From: Sandaracinaceae bacterium
Lineage (GTDB): Bacteria > Myxococcota_A > Polyangia > Polyangiales > JADJQN01
DNA length: 64,000 bases
Direction: 5' to 3'
NCBI GenBank assembly: GCA_016712745.1
Contig: JADJQN010000003.1
Coordinates: forward strand, 1,364,001-1,428,000
Below the pieces are notes generated by a model. The model was given only the letters and a program-made list of their open reading frames with translations, did no database searches and was not told the origin of the DNA. How positions within the stretch are numbered: position 1 is the first letter of the stretch; each line of letters opens with the position of its first letter. Shown piece by piece: positions 55,479 to 63,680 of the stretch. The position numbers were made by a program, and so were the translations under genes.

Positions 55479-55916
55479 ATGAGAAAGACCATGTCAAAGC
55501 ACGTTCATTTACTCAAAGCGCACATGCTCCGTTTTTTGCGCGGCGCGGGTGTCGGTGCGGCCGCATCGGCGGTCGATTTTGCCTTCCTCTTTCTCCTGGT
55601 GAACGGCCTCCATGTGCCGCCAACGGCGGCCAACGTGCCTGCGTTGCTTTTGGGACTTTGCGTTCAGTTTATTGGCGCGCGCTACGTGGTCTTCCGCGCC
55701 AGCCAAAGCACGCTGAAAAAGCAGCTCGCGGGATTTCTCGTGACCGAGCTCGGGTCCCTCCTGCTAAACGCACTGGTATTTCACGTGCTCGTAACGCTCA
55801 CGCCCATGCCCTATTTGCTGGCGCGCGTTTTGGGGAGTTTTCTGGTCTTCGTGGTCTTTAGCTTTCCAATGTGGAATTTCGTTTTCCGCCCCACGCCTCA
55901 GCAATCCCGCCAATAA
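55479..55916 (+). CDS. GtrA family membrane protein
   Basis: A 145-aa protein with four membrane spans and the GtrA pattern: FLRGAGVGAAASAVDFAFLFLL, NVPALLLGLCVQFIGARYVVF, FLVTELGSLLLNALVFHVLV and VLGSFLVFVVFSFPMWNFVF. GtrA-like proteins help flip lipid-linked sugars, such as undecaprenyl-phosphate-glucose or arabinan precursors. No glycosyltransferase partner is adjacent. ATG 55479 or ATG 55491 may be the start. Confidence 0.88.
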   Translation: MRKTMSKHVHLLKAHMLRFLRGAGVGAAASAVDFAFLFLLVNGLHVPPTAANVPALLLGLCVQFIGARYVVFRASQSTLKKQLAGFLVTELGSLLLNALVFHVLVTLTPMPYLLARVLGSFLVFVVFSFPMWNFVFRPTPQQSRQ

Positions 55917-55932
55917 TCGATGAAATCAGTGG

Positions 55933-55968
55933 AACGCGGCCTTGTCCTCGGTTTGACAGGGCCGCGTT
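55933..55968. terminator. Strong 14-bp hairpin after gtrA-like gene
   Basis: AACGCGGCCTTGTC (55933-55946) pairs with GACAGGGCCGCGTT (55955-55968) around an 8-nt loop, with one G-T wobble. It lies 17 nt after the GtrA stop, so it probably terminates that transcript, although the downstream T-run is short. Alternatively it is the first element of the metK leader. Confidence 0.6.
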
Positions 55969-55980
55969 TGCGCCTTAAAA

Positions 55981-56080
55981 GCAGCCCTCCCGCGCGCTGC
56001 GCGTGGCTGATCATTTCGAGCCGCGTGCGCAACGAAAAGACGCGGCAGGCCTTACCAAATCTGCCAAATCTGCAAGGAGC
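55981..56080 (+). promoter_or_regulatory. Structured 5' leader of metK
   Basis: Between the hairpin and metK two further stems can form: GCAGC/GCTGC (55981-56000) and GCCGCGT/ACGCGGC (56020-56046). A tandem 9-bp repeat CCAAATCTG lies at 56055-56063 and 56064-56072 next to the ribosome site AAGGAG (56074-56079). The arrangement suggests RNA-level control, but it does not match any SAM-binding riboswitch I know. Confidence 0.4.
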
Positions 56081-56085
56081 ATTTC

Positions 56086-57390
56086 ATGACCGGCTATCTC
56101 TTCACCTCTGAATCCGTCACCGAAGGTCATCCCGACAAAATCTGTGATGCGATCAGCGACAGCGTCCTCGATGCAATCTTGAAGGACGACCCGAAGGCGC
56201 GCGTCGCCTGCGAGACCATGGTGAAGACCGGTTATGCAATCGTCGCCGGTGAGATCACCACGACGACGTACGTAGACATCCCGAACATCGCCCGTCAGGC
56301 CATTCGTGAAATCGGTTACACGGATTCACACATGGGCTTCGATGCCAATACGTGTGCGGTGTTCACGGCCGTCGAGCAGCAGTCGCCCGACATTTCGCAA
56401 GGCGTCACCAAGGGCGCAGGCCTTCACAAGGAACAGGGCGCAGGCGATCAAGGCCTCATGTTTGGTTACGCATGCGATGAGACCAAAGAGCTCATGCCGA
56501 TGCCGATTCAGCTCGCGCACAAGCTTGCACAACGCCTTGCGGCTGTGCGCAAGAGCGGCGAGCTTCCGTGGTTGCGTCCCGATGGCAAGACTCAAGTCAC
56601 CATCGAATACGGTGAGGGCCAAACTCCTGCGCGCGTCGACGCGGTCGTCGTCTCTACGCAGCACGCCGAGGAAATCAAGCACAAGACCCTTGTCGAGGCC
56701 GTCATTGAGAGCGTCGTGAAGCCGGTTCTTCCGAGCGCCATGATCGACAAGAATACCAAGTACTGGATCAACCCCACCGGTCGTTTCGTGCAGGGTGGTC
56801 CGTTCGCTGACGCCGGCCTTACCGGTCGCAAGATTATTGTCGACACCTACGGCGGAATGGGTCGCCATGGCGGCGGCGCTTTCAGCGGCAAGGATCCGTC
56901 CAAGGTCGATCGCAGCGCTTGCTACTTCGCACGCTACGTCGCGAAGAACATCGTGGCCGCGAAGGTCGCCCGTCGATGCGAAGTGCAAGTGGCGTACGCC
57001 ATCGGCGTCGCGAAGCCAGTTGGTGTTTACGTGACCACGTTCGGCACGGGCATCGTAGATGACGCACGCATCGCAGAAGTTGTTCAGAAGATGTTCGACT
57101 TCCGTCCGGCGGCGCTCATCGAGACCTTGAACCTTCTTCGCCCCATCTACCGCGCCACAGCGGCGTACGGTCATTTCGGCCGCACGGAGAAGACGTTCAC
57201 TTGGGAGAAGACCGACCGCGCAGCAGAGCTTGCAGACGCGCTTGGCTTGAAGAAGAGCTCAGTCGCGGCCCGCGCTAGCAACGGGCACAGCAATGGCCAT
57301 AGCAACGGCCACGGCAGCGCAGCCAAGTCGAAGTCGAAGGGCAAGTCGAAGTCGAAGGGCAAGAGCTCGTCGCGCTCCGCCCACGCCTGA
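56086..57390 (+). CDS. metK: S-adenosylmethionine synthetase with low-complexity C-terminal tail
   Basis: A 434-aa enzyme that makes SAM from methionine and ATP in the cytosol. The signature sequences are present: SVTEGHPDKICDAISD at the start, GAGDQGLMFGYA, and DTYGGMGRHGGGAFSGKDPSK (the P-loop-like motif). The enzymatic core ends near residue 390, as in other MetK proteins. A tail of about 45 residues follows, made of three SNGH units and a Lys/Ser repeat KSKSKGKSKSKGK, which is not part of the family. AAGGAG (56074-56079) precedes the ATG. Confidence 0.95.
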   Translation: MTGYLFTSESVTEGHPDKICDAISDSVLDAILKDDPKARVACETMVKTGYAIVAGEITTTTYVDIPNIARQAIREIGYTDSHMGFDANTCAVFTAVEQQSPDISQGVTKGAGLHKEQGAGDQGLMFGYACDETKELMPMPIQLAHKLAQRLAAVRKSGELPWLRPDGKTQVTIEYGEGQTPARVDAVVVSTQHAEEIKHKTLVEAVIESVVKPVLPSAMIDKNTKYWINPTGRFVQGGPFADAGLTGRKIIVDTYGGMGRHGGGAFSGKDPSKVDRSACYFARYVAKNIVAAKVARRCEVQVAYAIGVAKPVGVYVTTFGTGIVDDARIAEVVQKMFDFRPAALIETLNLLRPIYRATAAYGHFGRTEKTFTWEKTDRAAELADALGLKKSSVAARASNGHSNGHSNGHGSAAKSKSKGKSKSKGKSSSRSAHA

Positions 57391-57547
57391 TTTCTCCGGT
57401 ATTCGCCACAACCGCTCTCGAAAGATGGCTACTCGAGGATCGACTGTCCCGTGCGGGATGGACACTCGCGTAGCCAGATCTGACCCTCGAAAAACCCGGC
57501 ATTTGACCAGTCTTAGGCATGGCCCAGCCCTTGCTTAGGGCGCGTCT

Positions 57548-58870
57548 ATGCAAAAGCAGTTTTTCACCTTCGCGTGTTTGGTTTTGGCCCTAGCGGGTTG
57601 CGCAACGCAGCCAAGCGATATCTCCGACAACGGGGAGCCGATGGCTGAGGGCGATGACCTTCCGCTCGGAGACCAGCTTGCCGACGACAAGGCCGACCGC
57701 GGTGGATGGGGCTCTGCCACGACCTGCAAAGAGATCCCCGACCTTCCGGTGCTTCCGCATCCGCAGATCGTCATCTCGATTCACGGCCTCACACTCCATC
57801 TCTTCGACACGACAGTCGGTTACGACAAGGTCTTCCCGATTGGGCCCGGCGCCATCAATCAGGAAGCAAGCTCTTCGATTCGCGGTGAGTCGCGCTCGTT
57901 CTATCCGTTGCGCAACGGAACTCAAGACTTCGTTGTTGACCGTTCGCGTTCGACGGCATGCAAGATGTGGTGGACGGATCCCGACACCGGCGCGCAGAGC
58001 CCCGTGTTTGCTGGTTTGCCATTCTTGAGTTGGTCGGGCAGCTACGGTATCCACGGCCCGATCGACAACTACCGCGCTCCCAATGGCGGCACCTTGCGCC
58101 GGGGCTTCGTCTCGCACGGGTGCGTTCGCATGGAGTCGGCGGATATTCTTGAAGTCTACGCACGCACCATCGGTGTTCGCCTCCCGGTACACGTTCAACG
58201 TGAGCCCGAACGCAATGAAGAAGGCGTTCGCACCGACCTCGCCAAGCGCTGGGTAGGCGCAGAGTGCTCCGCAGACAGCGAGTGCAACTTCGACGGCGGC
58301 TTCTGCCACGCAAACGAAATGGGCGGACGAGGTTTTTGCACCATGCGCTGCACGAGCTCCTGCGCTGACCGCGCGGGCGCTCCCGAGACCTTCTGCATCG
58401 CAGACCCCTCAGTGGACGGCCAGGGCATGTGCGTTCCGAAGGCGAGCGGCGTCGACTACCTCTGCCGTCCCTACGATCACTTCATCGTCAAGACGATGCC
58501 CCGTAACAATCAGCCGCGCGTGACGGCAAGCGTTTGCATCCCCGGATCGCCCGGCTGGATTGGCGATCGCTGCGAAGCTGCGTCGGATTGTCGCCCTGGC
58601 CTCGGCTGCGAAGGCGGCGTTTGCACGCAGAGCTGCACAAACTCTTGCGCGGACCTTGCTGGCTACGCGACCACGACGTGCGTCGATGACCCCAACGATC
58701 GCCTTGGTGACGGCGGTGCATGCGCGCGTCGTTGCATCCCGACCAACAACGGAGCTGAGTGCTCGGCCGACTCCGCCTGCGTTTCGCTCAACCGCAATGC
58801 GACTGCGACTCCGGTCAACGTGTGCATACCGGTGATGAGCCTCGGTAGCTTGATCGGCGAAAACAACTAA
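57548..58870 (+). CDS. L,D-transpeptidase (YkuD) lipoprotein with Cys-rich C-terminus
   Basis: A 440-aa envelope protein. The signal ends in LALAGC, a good lipobox. The YkuD domain contains GSYGIHGPIDNYR and, 30 residues later, the catalytic SHGCVRM with Cys192. The C-terminal 180 residues are Cys-rich modules (AECSADSECNFDGGFC, CRPGLGCEGGVC, AECSADSACVS), like those in the lipoproteins at 9.6 and 40.4 kb. Such a protein would sit in the outer membrane and modify peptidoglycan or couple surface protein to it. This is the second L,D-transpeptidase in the window. Confidence 0.88.
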   Translation: MQKQFFTFACLVLALAGCATQPSDISDNGEPMAEGDDLPLGDQLADDKADRGGWGSATTCKEIPDLPVLPHPQIVISIHGLTLHLFDTTVGYDKVFPIGPGAINQEASSSIRGESRSFYPLRNGTQDFVVDRSRSTACKMWWTDPDTGAQSPVFAGLPFLSWSGSYGIHGPIDNYRAPNGGTLRRGFVSHGCVRMESADILEVYARTIGVRLPVHVQREPERNEEGVRTDLAKRWVGAECSADSECNFDGGFCHANEMGGRGFCTMRCTSSCADRAGAPETFCIADPSVDGQGMCVPKASGVDYLCRPYDHFIVKTMPRNNQPRVTASVCIPGSPGWIGDRCEAASDCRPGLGCEGGVCTQSCTNSCADLAGYATTTCVDDPNDRLGDGGACARRCIPTNNGAECSADSACVSLNRNATATPVNVCIPVMSLGSLIGENN

Positions 58871-58882
58871 GCGCACCCACTC

Positions 58883-59452
58883 TCACGGATCACCCATGTT
58901 GCAATGGCTAATGGCGTAAGCTTCGCCGTCGCCGCTTTTGCACCAGCGGCGAGCCATCCTCGCGGCAGCGGAAGGCTCGTTCTGCACGATGAGCCCGCAC
59001 GTCAAAGCGCCACTCTGCCATCGAGCACTTGCAGCGTCGTGAGTCGCGGCGCGCGCTCTGGCACCGAAGATACGATCGCCGTCGGAAGCAGCCGAGCTGA
59101 AGGCAGCGCTTGCCGGCGCAAAGTCCTGCTCGGCGCGACGAATGAGCCATGGAGTCTCGGAGCAAAAATCTACGTCGATAAACTCACGCTGTCCTAGGTC
59201 GCAGTGCTGGCGTGTCATGCCGCCGTGCCCAGATTGCACGGTGAGCCTTCCGTGCATGCGCGAGCACTGCGCCGCAAAGGCAGTTTTCGTTGTCGCCAAC
59301 GTCGTGTGCACGAAGCGCTCCAGCTGGGAGTTTGTGAAGTCACGCGGCTGAACTCGAGCCGGCTCAGGAAAGCCGATCTCGATTGCAACGAGCAGCATCA
59401 GCGACGATAGGGCAAAGGCCGGCTTGAACACCGCGTGATGTTGGAACTTCAC
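58883..59452 (-). CDS. Secreted or membrane-anchored protein of unknown function
   Basis: A 189-aa protein whose N-terminal segment (FKPAFALSSLMLLVAIEIGF) may be a signal anchor. The rest has seven cysteines in varied spacing and no family signature. It is convergent with the L,D-transpeptidase gene (12-nt gap). Coding probability is supported by the regular third-codon GC pattern, but I would not exclude a spurious ORF. Confidence 0.5.
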   Translation of the reverse strand: MKFQHHAVFKPAFALSSLMLLVAIEIGFPEPARVQPRDFTNSQLERFVHTTLATTKTAFAAQCSRMHGRLTVQSGHGGMTRQHCDLGQREFIDVDFCSETPWLIRRAEQDFAPASAAFSSAASDGDRIFGARARAATHDAASARWQSGALTCGLIVQNEPSAAARMARRWCKSGDGEAYAISHCNMGDP

Positions 59453-59486
59453 GTAGACGCAAACAACACCGCGCCGGGAAGTTTAA

Positions 59487-60239
59487 TCAACGGCGTGTTA
59501 GCCGTGTGCACTCTGCGCGCTGAGCTTCGGTGAGCGGGATGCGATGCATTTCGAGCGGCGTTGAGATGGCCTGGGCGATTGGAAGCTCGTTCATACGTGT
59601 GCCATCCCAGGTGTTGAATACGCGGTCGGCTGTTTGCATCACAGCAAAGCTGACGTTGCGATTGTTCTCGGAATTGGGCTGATCGGGCGTGACCGGATCC
59701 GCGGAGCCAGATTCATAGATGACGAGCCTCGTGGTTGAGACACCGAGTGCAATCAAACGCTGCTGGACCGTCTCTGCGCGGTGACGTGCCAAGTCGTGAG
59801 GATTGCGCTCGTTGGCGGCCGCGTGACCGACAACGCCGATCACGAGGAGTTGCGGGTTTCCCTGAAGAGTTGCTGCCACCGCTTGCACGGTAGGATCGCC
59901 CGCAGCAAGGCGATCGGAGTTTCGCACAAAAAAGATGCGCTCCAGAAGCCGGATGTGCTCATCGATGAGCAGCACGTCGCCGCGGTCGGGACATCCATCT
60001 TCATCGTCGTTGCCGTTGAAAAGCTCCGGCTCGTTCACACACTCATCGCACACGTTGATGATGCGGTCACCGTCTTCATCGCCGCTAGGATTGAGCGATG
60101 GTTCGTGGGGGGACGCTTGTGCAACGACGACTTCGTCGCGATGCGGCGGCGTGTCGGCGAGCGACTCCGACGAGGGCGGACTCGCTCCGCAACCAAGCGC
60201 AACGGCGGCCACGAAGAGAGCAATGCCAAGGCGTATCAT
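59487..60239 (-). CDS. OmpA-like lipoprotein with calcium-binding (TSP3-like) repeat
   Basis: About 250 aa from ATG 60239; the signal ends in AVALGC. The region DEDGDRIINVCDECV...NDDEDGCPDRGD is an Asp-rich thrombospondin-3-like repeat. The C-terminal OmpA domain (VQAVAATLQGNPQLLVIGVVGHAAANE...ARHRAETVQQRLIALGV) would bind peptidoglycan. It fits a lipoprotein linking the outer membrane to the cell wall. An upstream start at 60275 adds residues before the signal and is less likely. Confidence 0.82.
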   Translation of the reverse strand: MIRLGIALFVAAVALGCGASPPSSESLADTPPHRDEVVVAQASPHEPSLNPSGDEDGDRIINVCDECVNEPELFNGNDDEDGCPDRGDVLLIDEHIRLLERIFFVRNSDRLAAGDPTVQAVAATLQGNPQLLVIGVVGHAAANERNPHDLARHRAETVQQRLIALGVSTTRLVIYESGSADPVTPDQPNSENNRNVSFAVMQTADRVFNTWDGTRMNELPIAQAISTPLEMHRIPLTEAQRAECTRLTRR

Positions 60240-60371
60240 GGCAGCGAGGATAAGCGCACCCGAGCGATTCGTCACGAGCGCGCCGGCGATTTCGAACGCC
60301 TACAAAAACTGCTCGGCGACCCAGCCCACAAACTCAACCGCCTCAAGCTCGCCTGACGTTTTTTGACTGCG

Positions 60372-60495
60372 GGGTTTAACAGGAGATCAAGAGATCAAGA
60401 GGAAGGCAGTAGGAATTTTCTGTCGGTCGTCTCGCCGAAACCCAAACCCAAATGCTTCTTGCCTTTCTCTTGATCTCTTGATCTCTTGTAAACCC
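60372..60495. repeat. Long imperfect inverted repeat between ompA-like and DUF3570 genes
   Basis: The arms are about 36 nt: left 60372-60408 (GGGTTTAACAGGAGATCAAG...) and right 60460-60495, with a 51-nt loop. They match except for one extra A and two substitutions. Inside each arm GAGATCAA repeats twice. It lies after the DUF3570 stop and before the OmpA-like start (both - strand), in a 321-nt region with no gene. A transcription terminator or a small folded RNA are the likely readings. Confidence 0.7.
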
Positions 60496-60560
60496 AAAGC
60501 TGCGGCAAACAGTGCCCAGCGGAGTGCGCCGCGGCCTTCGTGACACGCGCGCAGGCCTAG

Positions 60561-61772
60561 CTAAAACGTCTGCCCGTAGCCGATCGTGCCTATGTCGATG
60601 TTCATGCCGTTGCTGCGCGCGTAGCGGAAGTACATCGCGTCGATGAAACGCGATGTGTCGGTGAGCGGGTAGTCGTTGCCAAGGTAGATACGAAGGCCGC
60701 CGCCGACCTCGTGCGCGTCAAAGCGTGCGAGGTCGGAGTCGCCGGTGCGCGGCAGATCGAGTCCGAAGTCGTTTGAGACGCTGGTCCGAAAGAAGTCGAC
60801 GCCGCTCTGGTGATGAAAGCGATAGGTGCCGCGCAGCACGACGTTGTGCGCAAGGTACTGATAGAGCTGCACGTCGGCCGTGTGCGCCATCAGGCCAAAG
60901 GTGTCGGCGTAGAAGCGATAGGAGCCGCGAAGCGTGGTGCGTGTGCCGGGAATCATTTGGGCGAGGCGCGCGGTGAAGGCATGTCGCAGGCGATCACTTG
61001 GAAAGCGCTCCGACATGCGGCCGCCGGTCTCGACGGGCAGGGAGTTGTACGTGGTCTCGAGGGTGCCGGATTGCGTGGTCATGCCGTAGGCGACCGACAT
61101 GATCGTCGTCGGTGACAAGAGCTGCGAAAGCGCGATATTCACGTTGCTGGTAACGCGCTGCTTCCAGCCGTTATCGTCGCCGAAGTACTGCAGGTCATCG
61201 AAACCGTCGTAGATGAACTCGATGGACGAGGAGAGCGTCGCGTTGCGTTCAGCAAATTCGTGCGCCACGCCAAAACCGATGAAGCCCGACTTGAATGGCT
61301 CTTCGAGATGAAAGCCGTAGTGCAAGTTGTAGCGCGTTGGACGATCGGCATTGAACGTCGTTGTGACGTCGAGTCCACCGGCCTCATTTTCACGCGAGGC
61401 GTGGCCTATGGCATCGAGCGCGTCCGCAGAGGCCGCACTTACGATGTCGATCGGCATCAGAATGGTGTGCCGCACCGAGGGGCCTTGGCTAATGCGCGCC
61501 ATGATGATCGGCTGGTAAATCTGCACTGCTTCGGAGCCGGGTCCCGTGCCCACGATGCTGTCCTGCGACTGGTAACCCCGGCCGCGTTGCAGATAGGTCG
61601 AAAAACGAAAGCTCATGAAGTCGAGATGGGGCGTCCCGCTCGAGGCCTGCGCTTCGCGAGCTCCCGCATCCTGCGCGTCCGCGACGGAATCCTCGCCCGC
61701 GTAGGCGCCCGCGCCCAGTAGAACTGCGACGATCACCGCTAGGTGAGCCAACTTGCGTAGCTCAGTTCCCAC
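60561..61772 (-). CDS. DUF3570 outer-membrane protein
   Basis: About 403 aa from GTG 61772; the frame is open upstream to 61856, but that part lies in the preceding gene. A signal (LAHLAVIVAVLLGAGAYA) is followed by beta-barrel-like strands (FRFSTYLQRGRGYQSQDS, YNLHYGFHLEEPFKSGFIGFGVAHEFAE, TTLRGSYRFYADTFG) and a C-terminal GQTF ending in Phe, typical of outer-membrane barrels. DUF3570 genes often sit next to DUF4266 and ApbE-type genes; here DUF4266 is directly upstream and overlaps it by 11 nt. Confidence 0.82.
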   Translation of the reverse strand: MGTELRKLAHLAVIVAVLLGAGAYAGEDSVADAQDAGAREAQASSGTPHLDFMSFRFSTYLQRGRGYQSQDSIVGTGPGSEAVQIYQPIIMARISQGPSVRHTILMPIDIVSAASADALDAIGHASRENEAGGLDVTTTFNADRPTRYNLHYGFHLEEPFKSGFIGFGVAHEFAERNATLSSSIEFIYDGFDDLQYFGDDNGWKQRVTSNVNIALSQLLSPTTIMSVAYGMTTQSGTLETTYNSLPVETGGRMSERFPSDRLRHAFTARLAQMIPGTRTTLRGSYRFYADTFGLMAHTADVQLYQYLAHNVVLRGTYRFHHQSGVDFFRTSVSNDFGLDLPRTGDSDLARFDAHEVGGGLRIYLGNDYPLTDTSRFIDAMYFRYARSNGMNIDIGTIGYGQTF

Positions 61773-61974
61773 AGCCGCAGCCACCTCCCGCGGGCAAGCC
61801 GTCTCCGCCACTCGCGCCTTCGCGGGTGGTGTGGAACTTACGCATGGCGCGACCATCGAGCTCGTTGTCGTTCATCGACATCGTTGGGTCTGCGAGGTAC
61901 TCGCGCCGGTAAGCCGGCACGACCGCACACGACGACAACAGCACACCAAGAGTGAGACCAAGAAAGAAACGCAC
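61762..61974 (-). CDS. DUF4266 small lipoprotein
   Basis: A 70-aa protein starting at GTG 61974, with an AGGAG site seven bases upstream. The signal ends in LLSSC. The short mature part includes YRREYLADPTMSMN and a Gly/Cys-rich end (GGDGLPAGGGCGCGN), the pattern of DUF4266. Its neighbour nadB ends 8 nt upstream and DUF3570 overlaps its 3' end, so all three share a transcript. The C-terminal Cys pair may bind a metal or heme, but no function is known. Confidence 0.85.
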   Translation of the reverse strand: MRFFLGLTLGVLLSSCAVVPAYRREYLADPTMSMNDNELDGRAMRKFHTTREGASGGDGLPAGGGCGCGN

Positions 61975-61982
61975 CGCAGCTC

Positions 61983-63617
61983 CTACTTAGAAGACTTCTT
62001 GCGTTTCACGATCTCGGGCGGGTAGCCGCGCACCAAAACTGTATCGCCGCCAAAACGTGCGTCGTCGGTCTGGGCGTGATCGATGTTGTAGTGAAGCCCG
62101 CGGCTCTCCTTGCGGAAGGCCGCGCACGTGATGATCATCTCGGCGACGTCCGCGAGATTGCGCAGCTCGAGCATGTCGCGTGTGACTAAGTGCTTCCAAT
62201 AGTACTCGCGGATCTCCTCCTGCAAAAGCGCAATACGGCGCGAGGCACGACGCAGACGCTTATCCGAACGGACGATGCCCACGTAGTTCCAGAGGAAGCG
62301 GCGGATCTCATCCCAGTTCTGCGTCACGAGGACAGCTTCGTCGCTCGGGGCGGCTTCCCCGACATCCCAATCGGGCGGATTGGCGAGCGGACCGCGATAG
62401 GTTTTCTCGCCCAGTGCGACGGCGGCGCGATGCCCGTACACCAATCCTTCAAGAAGGGAGTTACTGGCCAAGCGATTGGCGCCGTGAAGGCCGGTGCATG
62501 AAACCTCACCGACTGCCCAAAGGCCCGGGATGCTGGTGCGGCCTTCGGCGTCCACCAGCACGCCTCCGCACATGTAATGCGCCGCCGGCACGACGGGAAT
62601 CGGGCCCTTCGTCATGTCGATGCCAAAGCGCAGACACTCAGCGTGAATGTTTGGAAAACGCTCGCGCAGATAGTCCGGTGTGCGCGCGCTCATATCCAGA
62701 TACACGCAATCGTCGCCGGTGCGCTTCATCTCGAAGTCAATCGCTCGTGCGACGACATCGCGCGGTGCAAGGTCCTTCATCGGATGATGGCGCTCCATAA
62801 ACGCCGTGCCGTCCGATAGGCGCAATACACCGCCCTCACCGCGCAGCGCCTCACTTACCAAAAAGCTTTTGGCTTGTGGGTGATAGACGACGGTCGGATG
62901 GAACTGAAAGAATTCCATGTTCGCGATCTGCGCGCCGGCGCGATAGGCCATCGCCACGCCATCGCCACTCGCTACATCTGGATTGGACGTGTAGAGGTAG
63001 GCCTTACCAGCGCCACCGGATGCAAGGATCGTCGCGCGCGCAACGACGGTGTGAACATCGCCGCTCTCCGTATCGAGCACGTAGGCACCGGCCACGGCAC
63101 ACGCGCCGCCAAAGCGGCTAAGCTCGATAAGGTCGATCGCCATGTGATGCTCGAGTGTGCGAATGCGCCTGGTGGAATTTGCCTTGTCGATAAGGGCACG
63201 TTCGACTTCGCGGCCGGTGATATCGCCCGCGTGCACCACGCGGCGCGCGCTATGTCCGCCTTCGCGGGTGAGATCGAGCTTGCCCTGCTCTTCGTCGAGC
63301 GCCGTTTCGGCTTCGCTGAAATTCGTGCCGAGCTCGATGAGCTCCTTGATGCGCAGGGGCGCGTCACGCACGACCATCTCGACGACCTCATCGCTTGAAA
63401 GTCCGCCGCCGGTGGTAAGCGTGTCCTTGACGTGCGCTTCAAAGCTATCGGCAGGGTCGAGCACCGCAGCGATGCCGCCCTGTGCCCAGGTGGTCGCAGC
63501 ATCGTCGGTGCGGCGCTTGGTGACGAGCAGCACCTCGCCATGCTTTGCAGCTTCAAGAGCAAAGGTGAGGCCCGCGGCCCCGCTCCCAATCACCAAGTAG
63601 TCGCACGTAATTCGCAT
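61983..63617 (-). CDS. nadB: L-aspartate oxidase
   Basis: A 544-aa FAD enzyme that converts L-aspartate to iminoaspartate, the first step of NAD synthesis from aspartate. The FAD-binding N-terminus is CDYLVIGSGAAGLTFALEAA. Conserved segments follow: GGIAAVL, THEGGHSARRVVHAGD-type (here TREGGHSARRVVHAGD), EFFQFHPT, HYMCGGVLVDAEGRT and GLHGANRLASNSLLEGLVYG. It heads the nadB-DUF4266-DUF3570 unit and diverges from the lytic transglycosylase gene. nadA and nadC are not in the window. Confidence 0.95.
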   Translation of the reverse strand: MRITCDYLVIGSGAAGLTFALEAAKHGEVLLVTKRRTDDAATTWAQGGIAAVLDPADSFEAHVKDTLTTGGGLSSDEVVEMVVRDAPLRIKELIELGTNFSEAETALDEEQGKLDLTREGGHSARRVVHAGDITGREVERALIDKANSTRRIRTLEHHMAIDLIELSRFGGACAVAGAYVLDTESGDVHTVVARATILASGGAGKAYLYTSNPDVASGDGVAMAYRAGAQIANMEFFQFHPTVVYHPQAKSFLVSEALRGEGGVLRLSDGTAFMERHHPMKDLAPRDVVARAIDFEMKRTGDDCVYLDMSARTPDYLRERFPNIHAECLRFGIDMTKGPIPVVPAAHYMCGGVLVDAEGRTSIPGLWAVGEVSCTGLHGANRLASNSLLEGLVYGHRAAVALGEKTYRGPLANPPDWDVGEAAPSDEAVLVTQNWDEIRRFLWNYVGIVRSDKRLRRASRRIALLQEEIREYYWKHLVTRDMLELRNLADVAEMIITCAAFRKESRGLHYNIDHAQTDDARFGGDTVLVRGYPPEIVKRKKSSK

Positions 63618-63680
63618 GGTCTAGGGCTGCCCTTATCAAGCTTTTGGCGAAGGGACAAAGAGGCGGCTATCCTTACACGC

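Noticed and set aside
55969..56085. Known SAM or SAH riboswitch upstream of metK
   Set aside because: No match to the consensus cores of these classes could be seen; only generic hairpins.
59781..60356. Plus-strand ORF over the OmpA-like gene
   Set aside because: Antisense shadow; the minus frame contains the OmpA domain and lipobox.
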